Part shown: piece after piece, positions 1 through 8,062 of the stretch
Layout: each line of letters opens with the position of its first letter
Position numbering within the stretch: the stretch's first letter is position 1
DNA from: UBA5448 sp045536965
GTDB taxonomy: Bacteria; Bacillota; Clostridia; Oscillospirales; SIG627
Assembly: GCA_045536965.1 (NCBI GenBank)
Contig: JAZSON010000007.1
Coordinates: 1-39,049 of the forward strand
Length of the DNA: 39,049 bases
Reading direction: 5' to 3'
The notes under the pieces: model-generated
Database searches by the model: none
What the model was told of the DNA's origin: nothing
What the model saw: only the letters and a program-made list of their open reading frames with translations
Position numbers and translations under genes: made by a program

Positions 1-1
1 G

Positions 2-244
2 ACGGCTTACAATTTAGGAATATCTTATGAATTTGCTTTTTTAACATCAACATTATCATATTTTAATTCATACTCACAAAATACTAAAGCCCGCAACCGC
101 ATAATTAACTTGCACAATAGTATAAAATTTGATAAAAAATACACATTATATTTAGGTTGTGGTTATACTGATTTTAAAAAATTTAACGGCAATCTTGGTA
201 ACAAAGGTTTTAGCGCATATACCGGTGTTGAATTTGAATTGTAG
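2..244 (+). CDS. C-terminal part of a porin-like outer-membrane beta-barrel protein (5' truncated)
   Basis: Reading from base 2 there is an open frame of 80 codons ending in TAG at 242-244; its start lies outside the window. The residues alternate polar and aromatic/hydrophobic positions (for example YTLYLGCGYTDF) and the last strand ends GFSAYTGVEFEL, the pattern of the closing strands of Gram-negative porins, which typically end in a hydrophobic or aromatic residue. It would sit in an outer membrane as a diffusion channel, so this end of the contig should come from a diderm bacterium. The response-regulator gene starts 8 bases after the stop. Family assignment rests on pattern only, since too little of the protein is present to name a subfamily. 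Confidence 0.6.
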   Translation, partial: TAYNLGISYEFAFLTSTLSYFNSYSQNTKARNRIINLHNSIKFDKKYTLYLGCGYTDFKKFNGNLGNKGFSAYTGVEFEL

Positions 245-252
245 GAGAAAAT

Positions 253-873
253 ATGCAAAACTTACTTATCGTTTCGGAAAATGAGTTACTAAAACAAGAC
301 TTAATTTTTCAAATTGAGCAATATGCCCCCGAATTTAATATTGTCTCTGAAGATAGCGCAACAGATATAATTATCATTGACCAAGCACAAGAACTTATAA
401 ATTCTTATGCAAATAAGTTTCCGCACTCTCCTATTTTTGTTTTATTGGAAAAAGGTGTTGAAGCACCAAAAGAAAAAGGGCTTATTAAATATTTTCAAAA
501 ACCTATAAGTTTAAGCAATTTTATTAACAGTTTATGTTCTGCCATTAATTTAGCATCAAATTCAAAAGCCGGCAAAATTACCTTTAACAAATATGAATTG
601 CGCCCGAGCAGAAAAGAAATTTTAAATTTGCGCAACAGCGAAATAGTTAAACTTACCGAAAAAGAAGTGTCCATTATACAATATCTTTATAAAAACAAAG
701 ATCGCATAATCAGTAAGGCCGAATTATTGCAAGAGGTATGGGAATATAACCCCGATGTCAGCACCCATACCATTGAAACGCACATATACCGATTGCGCCA
801 AAAAGTTGAGCATAATAACGAAAATTTGCAATTAATTATAACGCAAGAAGGCGGATATATGTTAAAAAAATAA
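253..873 (+). CDS. OmpR-type winged-helix response regulator with degenerate receiver
   Basis: 206 codons from ATG 253, preceded by an AGGAG 4 bases after the porin stop. Residues about 1-105 resemble a receiver domain: strand LLIVSE, later strand IIIIDQ carrying the usual aspartate position, and KPIS near residue 83 matching the conserved lysine-proline. The acidic cluster normally following the first strand is weak (SEN), so phosphorylation is uncertain. Residues about 110-206 are a trans_reg_C winged helix: LTEKEVSIIQYL, then the recognition helix THTIETHIYRLRQKVE and the wing EGGYMLKK. It should bind DNA as a dimer and regulate transcription. No sensor kinase is visible beside it. The gene is AT-rich like its left-hand neighbours. 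Confidence 0.8.
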   Translation: MQNLLIVSENELLKQDLIFQIEQYAPEFNIVSEDSATDIIIIDQAQELINSYANKFPHSPIFVLLEKGVEAPKEKGLIKYFQKPISLSNFINSLCSAINLASNSKAGKITFNKYELRPSRKEILNLRNSEIVKLTEKEVSIIQYLYKNKDRIISKAELLQEVWEYNPDVSTHTIETHIYRLRQKVEHNNENLQLIITQEGGYMLKK

Positions 874-875
874 AC

Positions 876-909
876 AAAGCCCCGTTTTTACTACGAAAAA
901 CGGGGCTTT
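876..909. terminator. Bidirectional intrinsic terminator
   Basis: A 14-bp perfect stem (876-889 with 896-909, AAAGCCCCGTTTTT) closes a 6-base loop. It has A/T tails on both sides and lies between two convergent genes, so it can serve both strands. Confidence 0.85.
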
Positions 910-923
910 AATTTGGTTAGCGT

Positions 924-2651
924 TTACAACTTGAAGTCCAAATTATCAAATGTATCAATTAAGACCACATCTGAAGTTCCTTCATTGTAAGAAATATTTA
1001 CCTTGTGACCGGGTTTGGTCCACTTTAACTCACGGAAAAACTCAGTTGAGCCGGTAAACTCTTTACCCTTAGCCTCGTTAAAAAGGACATAATACAATGT
1101 TCCTTCGTTGGTAATATCCCTTACCGTAAAAGTTTTAACCTCGGTTGGTGCAGTCGGTCCGTCGGCAATATTATCATTACCCGATCTTTTCAAAGACTGA
1201 AGATAATTACTCTCCGCCTCCTTTTTAGAACTTCCGACACCGACGGCTTCACGATTAGTTACCGCCACAAACGCATATCCGGTAACATTTCCGCTTGAAC
1301 CTTTTAGTGTCATAAAGTATGTCGGCACGCCTTTTACATTATAGAGAACCGGATACGTTGCATTATAGCCTGCGGCTTTTGCAAAGTTTTGGTCTTCGGC
1401 AATTCGACTTGCTTCAATCTCGTTAACACCGGCTACTTTATAATATTTTGCTTCTTTGGTACGAGCATTGACCAGCATAAAACCTGATGTTGCCGTATTT
1501 TGGCTTGACACAGATTTTAAGGCAGATATACCTGTATACCAGTAAGACTCCCCTTCTGAATATACGAGTACCATACCTTCGGTTGGCACTTGTACACCAT
1601 CTTTAGCGAGAAGTGCATTCCACCAACCGTTTTTAAACATTCCCCAATACCCGATTTGCTCAAAAACAAAATCTTGTGGCTGAATGTGGTCAATCCATTG
1701 AGGCGCAGAAGCAATACTATATTGCTTTACATCACCTGTTTGAATATCAACGGTAATTACACCCTTTGAATCATAACCGCCGCAAAAAGCGATAGTAGGT
1801 TCATAATTGCACAAAACCCAATACGGACGACCATTAGAATCGATCTCAAAATTGTGTTCGGTCAAACCTGTTGTAAGATATCCGTTTACACGAATATGAC
1901 GCTCAATATCATCACCAAAACATGCGCTCTCAAGATACCTCATCTTAAGAGGAACACCATTAATTTCGGTTACCAGATATCGTTTTGTCGGGTCATTGGC
2001 ATAAACAATAACATAACCTGGGGTTACATCATTTTTTACCCATCGCCAAAATCCGTCATGCTCTAAAGGAGCAACCCAAATCAACTCATTGTCAAACTCA
2101 AGTTTAACACCATCATTAATGGTAAACTCACCGGTCAAATTCTGCAGTGTCATACGACCGACATTACAACGAGAACCCAGTCCGGGGTCTTCCTCAAGTT
2201 TGTCTTCAGCAACTTTTTGTGCCAACATATAATCTGCCACAATCATTTTATCGACAGGAATTACATTAACATCTTCGGCGAAGTTATCAAAAGTTACCTC
2301 TTCAACAGTAATCATCTTTTGATAACGATTGCTGTTAAACATACTCGATGAATAAAGAAGCAGCGCAATCCATATTATCAAAAAGATAATTGGCAACCAA
2401 CAAGCCTTTTTCCATTCTTCTTCAATAATATACCTGACAACAGCCGCTACAAGCAGCGTCAAGAATATTTCAAAGAGTATACCATTATACCCCCAACCAA
2501 GTGTAGGAAGTGCCAAATAGTTGCAAAGTCCCATGATAATGAACCATATGATACCTCCGGCTACAGCACCTTTAGTGTTACGTTCATAAGAACTGTAAAT
2601 CATTCCTGAAAAAACCATTCCAAGAATGAGCGAAATAATGATGTAATACAT
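924..2651 (-). CDS. Membrane-anchored protein of unknown function with large repeat-rich exterior domain
   Basis: 575 codons on the minus strand. The N-terminus has about four hydrophobic segments within residues 1-105 (YYIIISLILGMVFSGMIY, GIIWFIIMGLCNYLAL, ILFEIFLTLLVAAVVRYI, WLPIIFLIIWIALLLYSSS). About 470 residues then follow that are soluble, aromatic-rich and beta-like. Segments such as TPGYVIVYANDPTKRYLVT, GVITVDIQTGDVKQYSI and GFMLVNARTKEAKYYKV look like repeated strand-turn-strand units in which a residue is tied to a following K/R-Y motif, loosely like PepSY-type repeats, but I cannot assign a family. No Shine-Dalgarno is visible before the ATG; instead the leader has an imperfect triple TAATTAG repeat. 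It is noticeably less AT-rich than the flanking genes, which may mean lateral acquisition. Function unknown. Confidence 0.7.
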   Translation of the reverse strand: MYYIIISLILGMVFSGMIYSSYERNTKGAVAGGIIWFIIMGLCNYLALPTLGWGYNGILFEIFLTLLVAAVVRYIIEEEWKKACWLPIIFLIIWIALLLYSSSMFNSNRYQKMITVEEVTFDNFAEDVNVIPVDKMIVADYMLAQKVAEDKLEEDPGLGSRCNVGRMTLQNLTGEFTINDGVKLEFDNELIWVAPLEHDGFWRWVKNDVTPGYVIVYANDPTKRYLVTEINGVPLKMRYLESACFGDDIERHIRVNGYLTTGLTEHNFEIDSNGRPYWVLCNYEPTIAFCGGYDSKGVITVDIQTGDVKQYSIASAPQWIDHIQPQDFVFEQIGYWGMFKNGWWNALLAKDGVQVPTEGMVLVYSEGESYWYTGISALKSVSSQNTATSGFMLVNARTKEAKYYKVAGVNEIEASRIAEDQNFAKAAGYNATYPVLYNVKGVPTYFMTLKGSSGNVTGYAFVAVTNREAVGVGSSKKEAESNYLQSLKRSGNDNIADGPTAPTEVKTFTVRDITNEGTLYYVLFNEAKGKEFTGSTEFFRELKWTKPGHKVNISYNEGTSDVVLIDTFDNLDFKL

Positions 2652-2738
2652 AATTGTAATTAGTAATTAGTAATTAATGAATAATAGATTCTACAATTCA
2701 ATTTTAACAAAAAAAAATTATTTGTCAATAAATATAAA

Positions 2739-2756
2739 ACGCCTCTTTTGAGGCGT
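2739..2756 (-). terminator. Terminator downstream of the hsp20 operon
   Basis: Seven-bp stem ACGCCTC/GAGGCGT with a 4-base loop, followed on the minus strand by TTTTATATT. It lies just after the Hsp20 stop and before the next minus-strand gene. Confidence 0.7.
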
Positions 2757-2777
2757 CTTTAATAAAAAACAAAATTA

Positions 2778-3269
2778 TTAAGCCTGATTTTTATTGTCTG
2801 TTTCGGTTTTATTTTTTTTATTCACGCTTATTTTTTTATATTTTTGTTTTTCGGTTTGAGATTTCGGTATACATAAATTAAGCACACCGTTTTCATATTC
2901 TGCTTTGGCAGCATCATAATCTAAATCCCATGGCAAAGGAATGGTACGTTTAAACATTCCGTATGAAATTTCTCTAAAATAATTATTTTTAACATTTTCT
3001 TCCGTTACATTTTGCTTTTCGCCCGAAATTGTCAAATATCCGTCTTCTGATATTTTCAAGTCGATATCATCTTCCTTAATACCTGGCATTTCGGCAACAA
3101 TTTTAACGGCATTTTTATCATTGGTAATATCAATTTTAGGCTCTATACTCCCAACATCGCTATTACCAAAATCAAAAAAATAACTCCAGAGACTGCGAAA
3201 ATCGTGCGAATGCGCAACATTTGCCGGAACCTCTTGTTTTTTGTTTGTTGAAGAAACAATGTCTGTCAT
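2778..3269 (-). CDS. Hsp20/alpha-crystallin small heat-shock protein
   Basis: 163 codons with an AAGGAG Shine-Dalgarno before the ATG. Residues about 40-145 form the alpha-crystallin domain: PKIDITNDKNAVKIVAEMPG at the start, DGYLTISGEK in the middle, FKRTIPLPWDLD, then YENGVLNLCIPKS, the A-x-x-x-NGVL signature with L-x-I-P-K close behind. Small heat-shock proteins hold unfolding proteins in the cytoplasm until Hsp70/ClpB can refold them. The C-terminal tail is rich in K, N and Q with no clear I-x-I motif. It is the second gene of a two-gene minus-strand unit with the Cys-rich mini-protein upstream (24-base gap). Confidence 0.92.
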   Translation of the reverse strand: MTDIVSSTNKKQEVPANVAHSHDFRSLWSYFFDFGNSDVGSIEPKIDITNDKNAVKIVAEMPGIKEDDIDLKISEDGYLTISGEKQNVTEENVKNNYFREISYGMFKRTIPLPWDLDYDAAKAEYENGVLNLCIPKSQTEKQKYKKISVNKKNKTETDNKNQA

Positions 3270-3293
3270 AACATTACTCCTTTATAAAATTAA

Positions 3294-3473
3294 TTAATAA
3301 TTCCAACGTTCTTCTTCAATTTCTATCACTTCTTCATCTGCAGGAGCCATATTTTTGCAACCGCAGCCACACCCCTTTGAAGCATCAGATTTTGTAGAAT
3401 CTTTAGGATATGCACTACTTGTAGCATTTTCATTTTTATTGGTTTCTGCAGATTGATTTTTTTTATCGAACAT
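3294..3473 (-). CDS. 59-residue Cys-cluster mini-protein upstream of hsp20
   Basis: ATG at 3473 is preceded by a good GTGAGGA Shine-Dalgarno, and TAA lies at 3296-3294. The product begins MFDKKNQSAETNKNEN, is polar and probably disordered, then carries a compact KGCGCGCKN cluster near residues 37-45 and an acidic tail ending EEERWNY. Three cysteines alternating with glycine suggest metal binding. It lies 24 bases before Hsp20 in the same direction, so the two are probably co-transcribed under stress. I do not recognise a named family. Confidence 0.65.
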   Translation of the reverse strand: MFDKKNQSAETNKNENATSSAYPKDSTKSDASKGCGCGCKNMAPADEEVIEIEEERWNY

Positions 3474-3635
3474 ATTTTCCTCACTTTCAACATTATTGAT
3501 AATTAAGATGATTAGTTATTTTGCAATTAATTTGCGTTAAATAAAATATGCCGTTAATTTGATTTTTTAATCTATACGATAGGCTAGTAAATAAAAAAAG
3601 AGACCCACGCTTTTAACGGGTGGTTTTCTATATAC

Positions 3636-3658
3636 AAAAAAAACACCCTTAACGGGTG
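3636..3658 (-). terminator. Terminator at the end of the minus-strand tRNA operon
   Basis: Stem CACCC/GGGTG (3644-3648 with 3654-3658) with loop TTAAC, followed on the minus strand by eight U residues. A second, weaker GC hairpin with a U7 run follows at about 3592-3625 on the same strand and repeats the ACCCGTTAA motif. Confidence 0.7.
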
Positions 3659-3667
3659 CGTATTTGG

Positions 3668-3769
3668 TTGCGGGGGAAGGATTTGAACCAACGAAGGCCC
3701 TCTTGCGGTGCCCAAAGCGCATGACGGCTTGGAGCGCCTATGCGCTTTGACCGCTGCGCCATCCTCCCC
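3668..3769 (-). tRNA. Atypical tRNA-like element (Ser-like 5' part with an initiator-Met-like 3' end), anticodon unclear
   Basis: The minus strand reads GGGGAGGATGGCGCAGCGGT, like the 5' end and D-arm of a tRNA-Ser. A long region that could hold a variable arm (ACCGCAAGAGGG) follows, then the T-arm and acceptor 3' strand with an encoded CCA at 3665-3667. The last 30 bases are identical to those of the initiator tRNA 231 bases away. The two acceptor halves do not pair properly, no good 5-bp anticodon stem forms (the best has three pairs around GCTCCAA), and a 10-bp hairpin CAAAGCGCAT/ATGCGCTTTG competes with the cloverleaf. It may be a decayed or recombinant tRNA rather than a working one. Confidence 0.4.
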
Positions 3770-3860
3770 TCGCTGCATCGCCCACCGGGCGCGCTTCGGC
3801 GATGATGCCCCGGAAACCCGTCGGTCGTTGGACGGTTAAAACGTTTTCACGCAAGCATAA

Positions 3861-3889
3861 ACGAAAAAGCACACCGATCGGTGTGCTTT
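3861..3889 (-). terminator. Terminator after tRNA-fMet
   Basis: A perfect 24-base palindrome (AAAGCACACCGAT and its complement, 3866-3889) is followed on the minus strand by further U residues. It separates the initiator tRNA from the tRNA-like element. Confidence 0.6.
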
Positions 3890-3898
3890 CGTTTATGG

Positions 3899-3972
<74 letters not shown>

Positions 3973-3997
3973 ATATATCACTTTGAAAAAAGGTTGG

Positions 3998-4083
3998 TGC
4001 CGGAGACCGGGGTCGAACCGGCACGGGATTTTAGTCCCACGGGATTTTAAGTCCCGGGCGTCTGCCAATTTCGCCACTCCGGC
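3998..4083 (-). tRNA. tRNA-Leu (TAA)
   Basis: Eighty-six bases with acceptor GCCGGAG/CTCCGGC, discriminator A and an encoded CCA (3997-3995). The anticodon stem CGGGA/TCCCG closes loop CTTAAAA, giving anticodon TAA. The long class II variable arm and the T-arm GCCGG TTCGACC CCGGT are intact. First gene of the minus-strand tRNA operon. Confidence 0.95.
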
Positions 4084-4107
4084 AACTCGATTTCCAACAG
4101 CTTTGTT

Positions 4108-4136
4108 AGTATAACACGATCAAATACGAATGTCAA
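4108..4136 (-). promoter_or_regulatory. SigA promoter of the tRNA operon
   Basis: On the minus strand TTGACA (4136-4131), a 17-base spacer, then TATACT (4113-4108), 24 bases upstream of the tRNA-Leu 5' end. Confidence 0.85.
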
Positions 4137-4464
4137 GGGCTTTTTTGAAAAAATGGTATTTGTTTTTGGAAAATCATGGAAAACGTTGTGGGGTATCCTA
4201 TATCAGCGCCATGTAACACTACTCATCTCCCTTTATATATGTGTTTGCTGCGCACCATAAGACTCCAAAGAGAACCCGACCGCCCGATAACAACCTCGTC
4301 TGCTTTAAACAGTATATTCGCAAGGGCGGCAAATATATTACGATTTTTTATAACGGCAAACAGCTTTTCGGTGTGATTTTTATGCAATCCAAGGCGTGAA
4401 AAGCAATAAAATTGCGATTTTTGTATCTTTTTTTCCAAAACGGCGTTTTTTTGAGCAGAACCGC
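4137..4464. other. Intergenic region between the tRNA operon and tig
   Basis: About 330 bases between divergent promoters. A minus-strand open frame (4223-4471) has no Shine-Dalgarno and runs into the tig promoter, so I do not call it. I see no RNA gene, repeat or strong hairpin here. Confidence 0.5.
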
Positions 4465-4492
4465 TTGACATTTAGGAACAAGCGTGTAAAAT
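4465..4492 (+). promoter_or_regulatory. SigA promoter of tig
   Basis: Consensus TTGACA (4465-4470), a 16-base spacer, then TAAAAT (4487-4492). The tig Shine-Dalgarno AAGGAG (4523-4528) follows. Confidence 0.75.
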
Positions 4493-4537
4493 ATATGGGA
4501 ATACATATATTCTCTATGAAACAAGGAGACAGTAAAA

Positions 4538-5983
4538 ATGAGCGTAAAAAATGTAAACACATCTGAAAAGAATGTTGCAAAACTCGACATCCTGATCGAA
4601 AAGGCCGATTTTGATGCTGCTGTACTTGCAGTATACAAGCGCATGGTTGGCAAGATCAGTGTGCCCGGCTTCCGCAAAGGCAAAGCCCCCAAGGGAATTA
4701 TCGAAAAGCACTATGGAAAAGGTGTCTTCTATGAAGATGCTCTTAACGATCTTCTTCCCGATGCTTTGGCTTCTGCCGTTACCGAGAGCGGTATCGAAGT
4801 TGTCAGCGCACCCGAAATCGAAGTGGGCGACATCAACGATGAGGGTGTTTCCATTCAGGTTAAATATTTCACTAAACCCGTCATGGGCTTGAAACAGCAT
4901 GTTGGTCTTACCGCTGAAAAGATCGTTCGCGAAGTCAGCGAAGAAGAAGTTAACGAAGACATCGAGCGCACCCGCAAGAGAAACGCTCGTACCCTTGAAG
5001 TGACCGATCGCGCCGCTCAAAAAGACGACACGGTTGTTATTGACTATGCCGGTTCTGTGGACGGCAAGTTGTTTGACGGCGGTTCTGCCAAAGAGCATCA
5101 CCTCAAACTCGGCTCTGGTCAGTTTATCCCCGGCTTTGAAGATCAGATCATTGGTCACAGCGTGGGCGATTCCTTTGATGTGAACGTTACCTTCCCCGCA
5201 GAATACCATGCCGAAGAGCTGAAAGGCAAAGCGGCCGTATTTGCCGTCACTCTGCACAAGATTGAAGTAGAAGAGCTTCCCGCTTTGGACGATGAATTTG
5301 CAAAAGATGTTTCTGAATTTGATACATTGGATGCATATAAAGCCGATGTGAAGGCAAAAATAGAAAAGAGAAACGACCAAGCCGCCGATGCTCAGGTTGA
5401 AGATCAGCTCATGAAAGCTTTGGTCGAAAATCTTGAAGGCGACATTCCTGCATGTATGTTCGACAACGAAGTTGATAACATGCTTCGCGATTACGAACAG
5501 AGAATGCAGGCGCAAGGCATCGATATGAAGATGTACTACAAGTACACCGGTACCGATGAAAAGGCCCTCCGCGAACAGTTCAAGGATCGTGCTGAAACCC
5601 AAGTGAAGGTTCGTTTGGCCCTTGAAAAAGTGGTTGAACTTGAAAAGATTGAAGCAAGCGCCGAAGAAATCGATGCTGAGATCAAAAAGATCGCCGCAGC
5701 TTACGGCATGGAAGTAGCCGTTGTGAAAGAGCAGATCAGCGAAGAACTTCTCGGTAAAGACATTGCTGTCCGCAAAGCCATCGATTTCGTGAAAGAAAAA
5801 GCGGTTGTTACAGAAAAACCCTATGAAGCACCCGCTGAAGAAAAGAGCGCCGCTCCCAAGAAACCCCGCGCTCCCAGAAAACCCAAGGCCGAAGCCGCAG
5901 CCGATAATGCTGCTGCCACCGAAGAAAAACCGGTAAAAAAAGCGGCTCCCAGAAAGAAAAAGACCGAAACTCCCGCTGAATAA
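4538..5983 (+). CDS. tig: Trigger factor (ribosome-associated chaperone/PPIase)
   Basis: 481 codons; AAGGAG lies 9 bases before ATG 4538. The N-terminal ribosome-binding domain carries the signature GFRKGKAP at residues 44-51, which docks at the peptide exit tunnel. Residues about 160-245 are the FKBP-type peptidyl-prolyl isomerase domain (VVIDYAGSVDGKLFDGG, FIPGFEDQIIGHSVGD). The rest is the helical chaperone cradle. The protein is about 50 residues longer than E. coli trigger factor because of a low-complexity tail of K, A, P and E from about residue 430. It binds nascent chains co-translationally in the cytoplasm. It is followed by clpP and clpX in the same direction, the usual tig-clpP-clpX arrangement. 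Confidence 0.97.
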   Translation: MSVKNVNTSEKNVAKLDILIEKADFDAAVLAVYKRMVGKISVPGFRKGKAPKGIIEKHYGKGVFYEDALNDLLPDALASAVTESGIEVVSAPEIEVGDINDEGVSIQVKYFTKPVMGLKQHVGLTAEKIVREVSEEEVNEDIERTRKRNARTLEVTDRAAQKDDTVVIDYAGSVDGKLFDGGSAKEHHLKLGSGQFIPGFEDQIIGHSVGDSFDVNVTFPAEYHAEELKGKAAVFAVTLHKIEVEELPALDDEFAKDVSEFDTLDAYKADVKAKIEKRNDQAADAQVEDQLMKALVENLEGDIPACMFDNEVDNMLRDYEQRMQAQGIDMKMYYKYTGTDEKALREQFKDRAETQVKVRLALEKVVELEKIEASAEEIDAEIKKIAAAYGMEVAVVKEQISEELLGKDIAVRKAIDFVKEKAVVTEKPYEAPAEEKSAAPKKPRAPRKPKAEAAADNAAATEEKPVKKAAPRKKKTETPAE

Positions 5984-6071
5984 ATCGCGATTCGGTCATA
6001 TTAGCGCCATGTTTTTTATATGATAGAGAATGTGGTGCGAAAACCATTCGTACCGAAAAGGAGTTGATTGT

Positions 6072-6656
6072 ATGTCATTGGTTCCCATGGTCGTAGAACA
6101 GACCAACAGAGGCGAAAGAAGCTACGATATATTTTCCCGTCTGCTCAATGACCGTATCGTTTTCTTGGCTGATCAGGTCAACGATGTAACCGCCTCTCTG
6201 GTGGTTGCCCAGCTTTTGTATTTGGAAGCTCAAGATCCCGATAAAGACATCTCCCTTTACATCAACAGCCCCGGCGGTTCTATTTCCTCCGGTATGGCGA
6301 TTTACGACACCATGAACTTTATCAAGTGCGATGTATCGACCATTTGCGTGGGCATGGCGGCCAGCATGGGAGCATTTCTCCTTGCCGCAGGCGCAAAAGG
6401 AAAGAGATTTGCACTTCCCAACAGCGAGATCATGATTCACCAGCCTCTCGGCGGCATGCAGGGACAGGCGAGCGACATCAAGATTCACGCCGATCACATC
6501 CTGCGAATTCGTCAGAATTTGAATGAGACGCTGGCAAACATCACCGGAAAGCCTCTTTCGCAAATCGAAAAGGATACCGAAAGAGACAATTTCATGACAG
6601 CGGCGCAGGCCTGTGAATATGGTTTGATCGATAAAGTCATCGACAAGAGAATGTAA
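6072..6656 (+). CDS. clpP: ATP-dependent Clp protease proteolytic subunit
   Basis: 194 codons from ATG 6072, chosen over an upstream in-frame ATG at 6030 because AAAAGGAG sits 8-9 bases before 6072 and MSLVPMVVEQTNRGERSYDI is the usual ClpP start. The catalytic triad is intact: Ser98 in GMAASMGAF, His123 in MIHQPLGG and Asp172 in ERDNFM. Length matches the family (about 195). ClpP forms a double heptameric barrel that degrades substrates unfolded by ClpX or ClpC in the cytoplasm. It lies between tig and clpX; a strong hairpin separates it from clpX. Confidence 0.97.
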   Translation: MSLVPMVVEQTNRGERSYDIFSRLLNDRIVFLADQVNDVTASLVVAQLLYLEAQDPDKDISLYINSPGGSISSGMAIYDTMNFIKCDVSTICVGMAASMGAFLLAAGAKGKRFALPNSEIMIHQPLGGMQGQASDIKIHADHILRIRQNLNETLANITGKPLSQIEKDTERDNFMTAAQACEYGLIDKVIDKRM

Positions 6657-6665
6657 TATAACGAG

Positions 6666-6688
6666 GAGGCGCACGCAACGTGCGCCTC
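6666..6688 (+). other. Strong intercistronic hairpin between clpP and clpX
   Basis: Ten-bp perfect GC-rich stem GAGGCGCACG/CGTGCGCCTC with loop CAA, not followed by a U-run, and ending 7 bases before the clpX Shine-Dalgarno (AAAAGGAG 6696-6703). It looks more like an mRNA processing or stability element, or a translational modulator, than a terminator. Confidence 0.6.
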
Positions 6689-6712
6689 ACTTAACAAAAG
6701 GAGAATGTGCGT

Positions 6713-8023
6713 ATGCCGACCCCCAAGAATCCATCCCGTCAGTTCTGCTCTTTTTGCGGCAAGGATGAGAAGCAGGTTCGTTTTATGGTCCCGGGTCGAA
6801 ATGGGATCAATATTTGCAACAATTGTGTATCTATATGCCAAATGGTTATAGAGGGCTATTCGCAACAAATGGAGAACAAAGCGGGCTTGTCTTTGTCTTC
6901 TCTTCCCAAACCGACGCAGATCAAGCAAACGCTGGATGAATATGTCATCGGACAGGACGAAGCCAAAATGGCTCTTTCTGTTGCCGTATATAATCATTAT
7001 AAGCGGCTTTTGCAAAAGAAAAAGAGCGATGTGGAGATTCAGAAAAGCAATGTATTGTTGCTCGGTCCTACCGGTGTCGGCAAAACCTATTTGGCGCAGA
7101 CCCTTGCCAAAACGCTGAAGGTTCCTTTTGCGATTGCCGATGCTACCACATTGACTGAAGCAGGTTATGTGGGTGAAGATGTTGAAAATATTTTGCTCCG
7201 TTTGATTCAGGCTGCTGATTATGATGTTGAATTGGCGCAAAAAGGCATCATTTATATCGATGAGATCGATAAAATTTCTCGCCGTAGCGAAAACCGCTCC
7301 ATCACCCGCGATGTTTCGGGAGAAGGTGTACAGCAAGCGCTTTTGAAAATCTTGGAAGGCACGGTTGCCAATGTGCCCCCCCAAGGCGGCAGAAAGCATC
7401 CCAATCAGGAATTTATTCAAATTGATACGAGTAATATTCTCTTTATTTGCGGCGGCGCATTTGATGGGTTGGAACAGGTCATTGAACAGCGTCTCGGTCG
7501 ACAGACTGTTGGTTACGGTGCGGTAGTGCAAACCAAAGAAGAAAAGATCAAAAACAGCGCTCTCAATAAGGTGGAGGCGCACGATTTGGTCAAATATGGT
7601 TTGATTCCCGAATTGGTTGGTCGTATTCCTGTGATCGTTACTCTTCAACCGTTGGACGAAAATGCATTTGTTTCCATTTTGAAAAACGCTCGCAATTCCC
7701 TGACCAAGCAGTATCAAAAACTGCTTGAAATGGATGGCGTTGACCTTGAATTTGACGAAGAAGCCCTTCGTGAGATTGCCCGCCTCGCCATCAAACGAAA
7801 CACAGGAGCCCGCGGCCTCCGCGCCATTATGGAAGAGTTTATGCTGCCCATCATGTACGAAGTGCCTCAAGAGGAAAGCATCGTGCAGGTGAAGATCACG
7901 GCAAAAACCGTGACCCGCGAAGCAAAGCCGAGATACAAAAGAGGCACGCGACCTTCTGTCGCAGCGCCGAGCGAACCCGTTATTCCCGCCTTTTCAGATG
8001 ACGGTGTTGCGGTATCCGAATAA
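6713..8023 (+). CDS. clpX: Clp protease ATP-binding unfoldase ClpX
   Basis: 436 codons from ATG 6713; the in-frame GTG at 6707 is only 3 bases after AAAAGGAG, while 6713 has a 9-base spacing. The N-terminal zinc-binding domain has Cys12, 15, 35 and 38 (FCSFCGK, CNNC). The AAA+ core shows Walker A GPTGVGKT (118-125), pore loop GYVG (151-154), Walker B IIYIDEID (179-186) and sensor-2 NTGARGLR. ClpX unfolds tagged proteins and feeds them to ClpP. Downstream is a strong terminator shared with the convergent permease gene. Confidence 0.97.
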   Translation: MPTPKNPSRQFCSFCGKDEKQVRFMVPGRNGINICNNCVSICQMVIEGYSQQMENKAGLSLSSLPKPTQIKQTLDEYVIGQDEAKMALSVAVYNHYKRLLQKKKSDVEIQKSNVLLLGPTGVGKTYLAQTLAKTLKVPFAIADATTLTEAGYVGEDVENILLRLIQAADYDVELAQKGIIYIDEIDKISRRSENRSITRDVSGEGVQQALLKILEGTVANVPPQGGRKHPNQEFIQIDTSNILFICGGAFDGLEQVIEQRLGRQTVGYGAVVQTKEEKIKNSALNKVEAHDLVKYGLIPELVGRIPVIVTLQPLDENAFVSILKNARNSLTKQYQKLLEMDGVDLEFDEEALREIARLAIKRNTGARGLRAIMEEFMLPIMYEVPQEESIVQVKITAKTVTREAKPRYKRGTRPSVAAPSEPVIPAFSDDGVAVSE

Positions 8024-8027
8024 ATAT

Positions 8028-8062
8028 GAAATGACGGCAATCGCCGTCATTTCTTCTTTTTT
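8028..8062. terminator. Terminator after clpX, overlapping the end of the convergent permease gene
   Basis: Eleven-bp perfect stem (8028-8038 with 8043-8053) with loop AATC, followed by TTCTTTTTT on the plus strand. The stem contains the TGA stop of the minus-strand gene, so one element ends both units. Confidence 0.85.

Noticed and set aside
4223..4471. Minus-strand open frame of 82 codons upstream of tig
   Set aside because: It has no Shine-Dalgarno, overlaps the tig promoter, and shows no recognisable motif.
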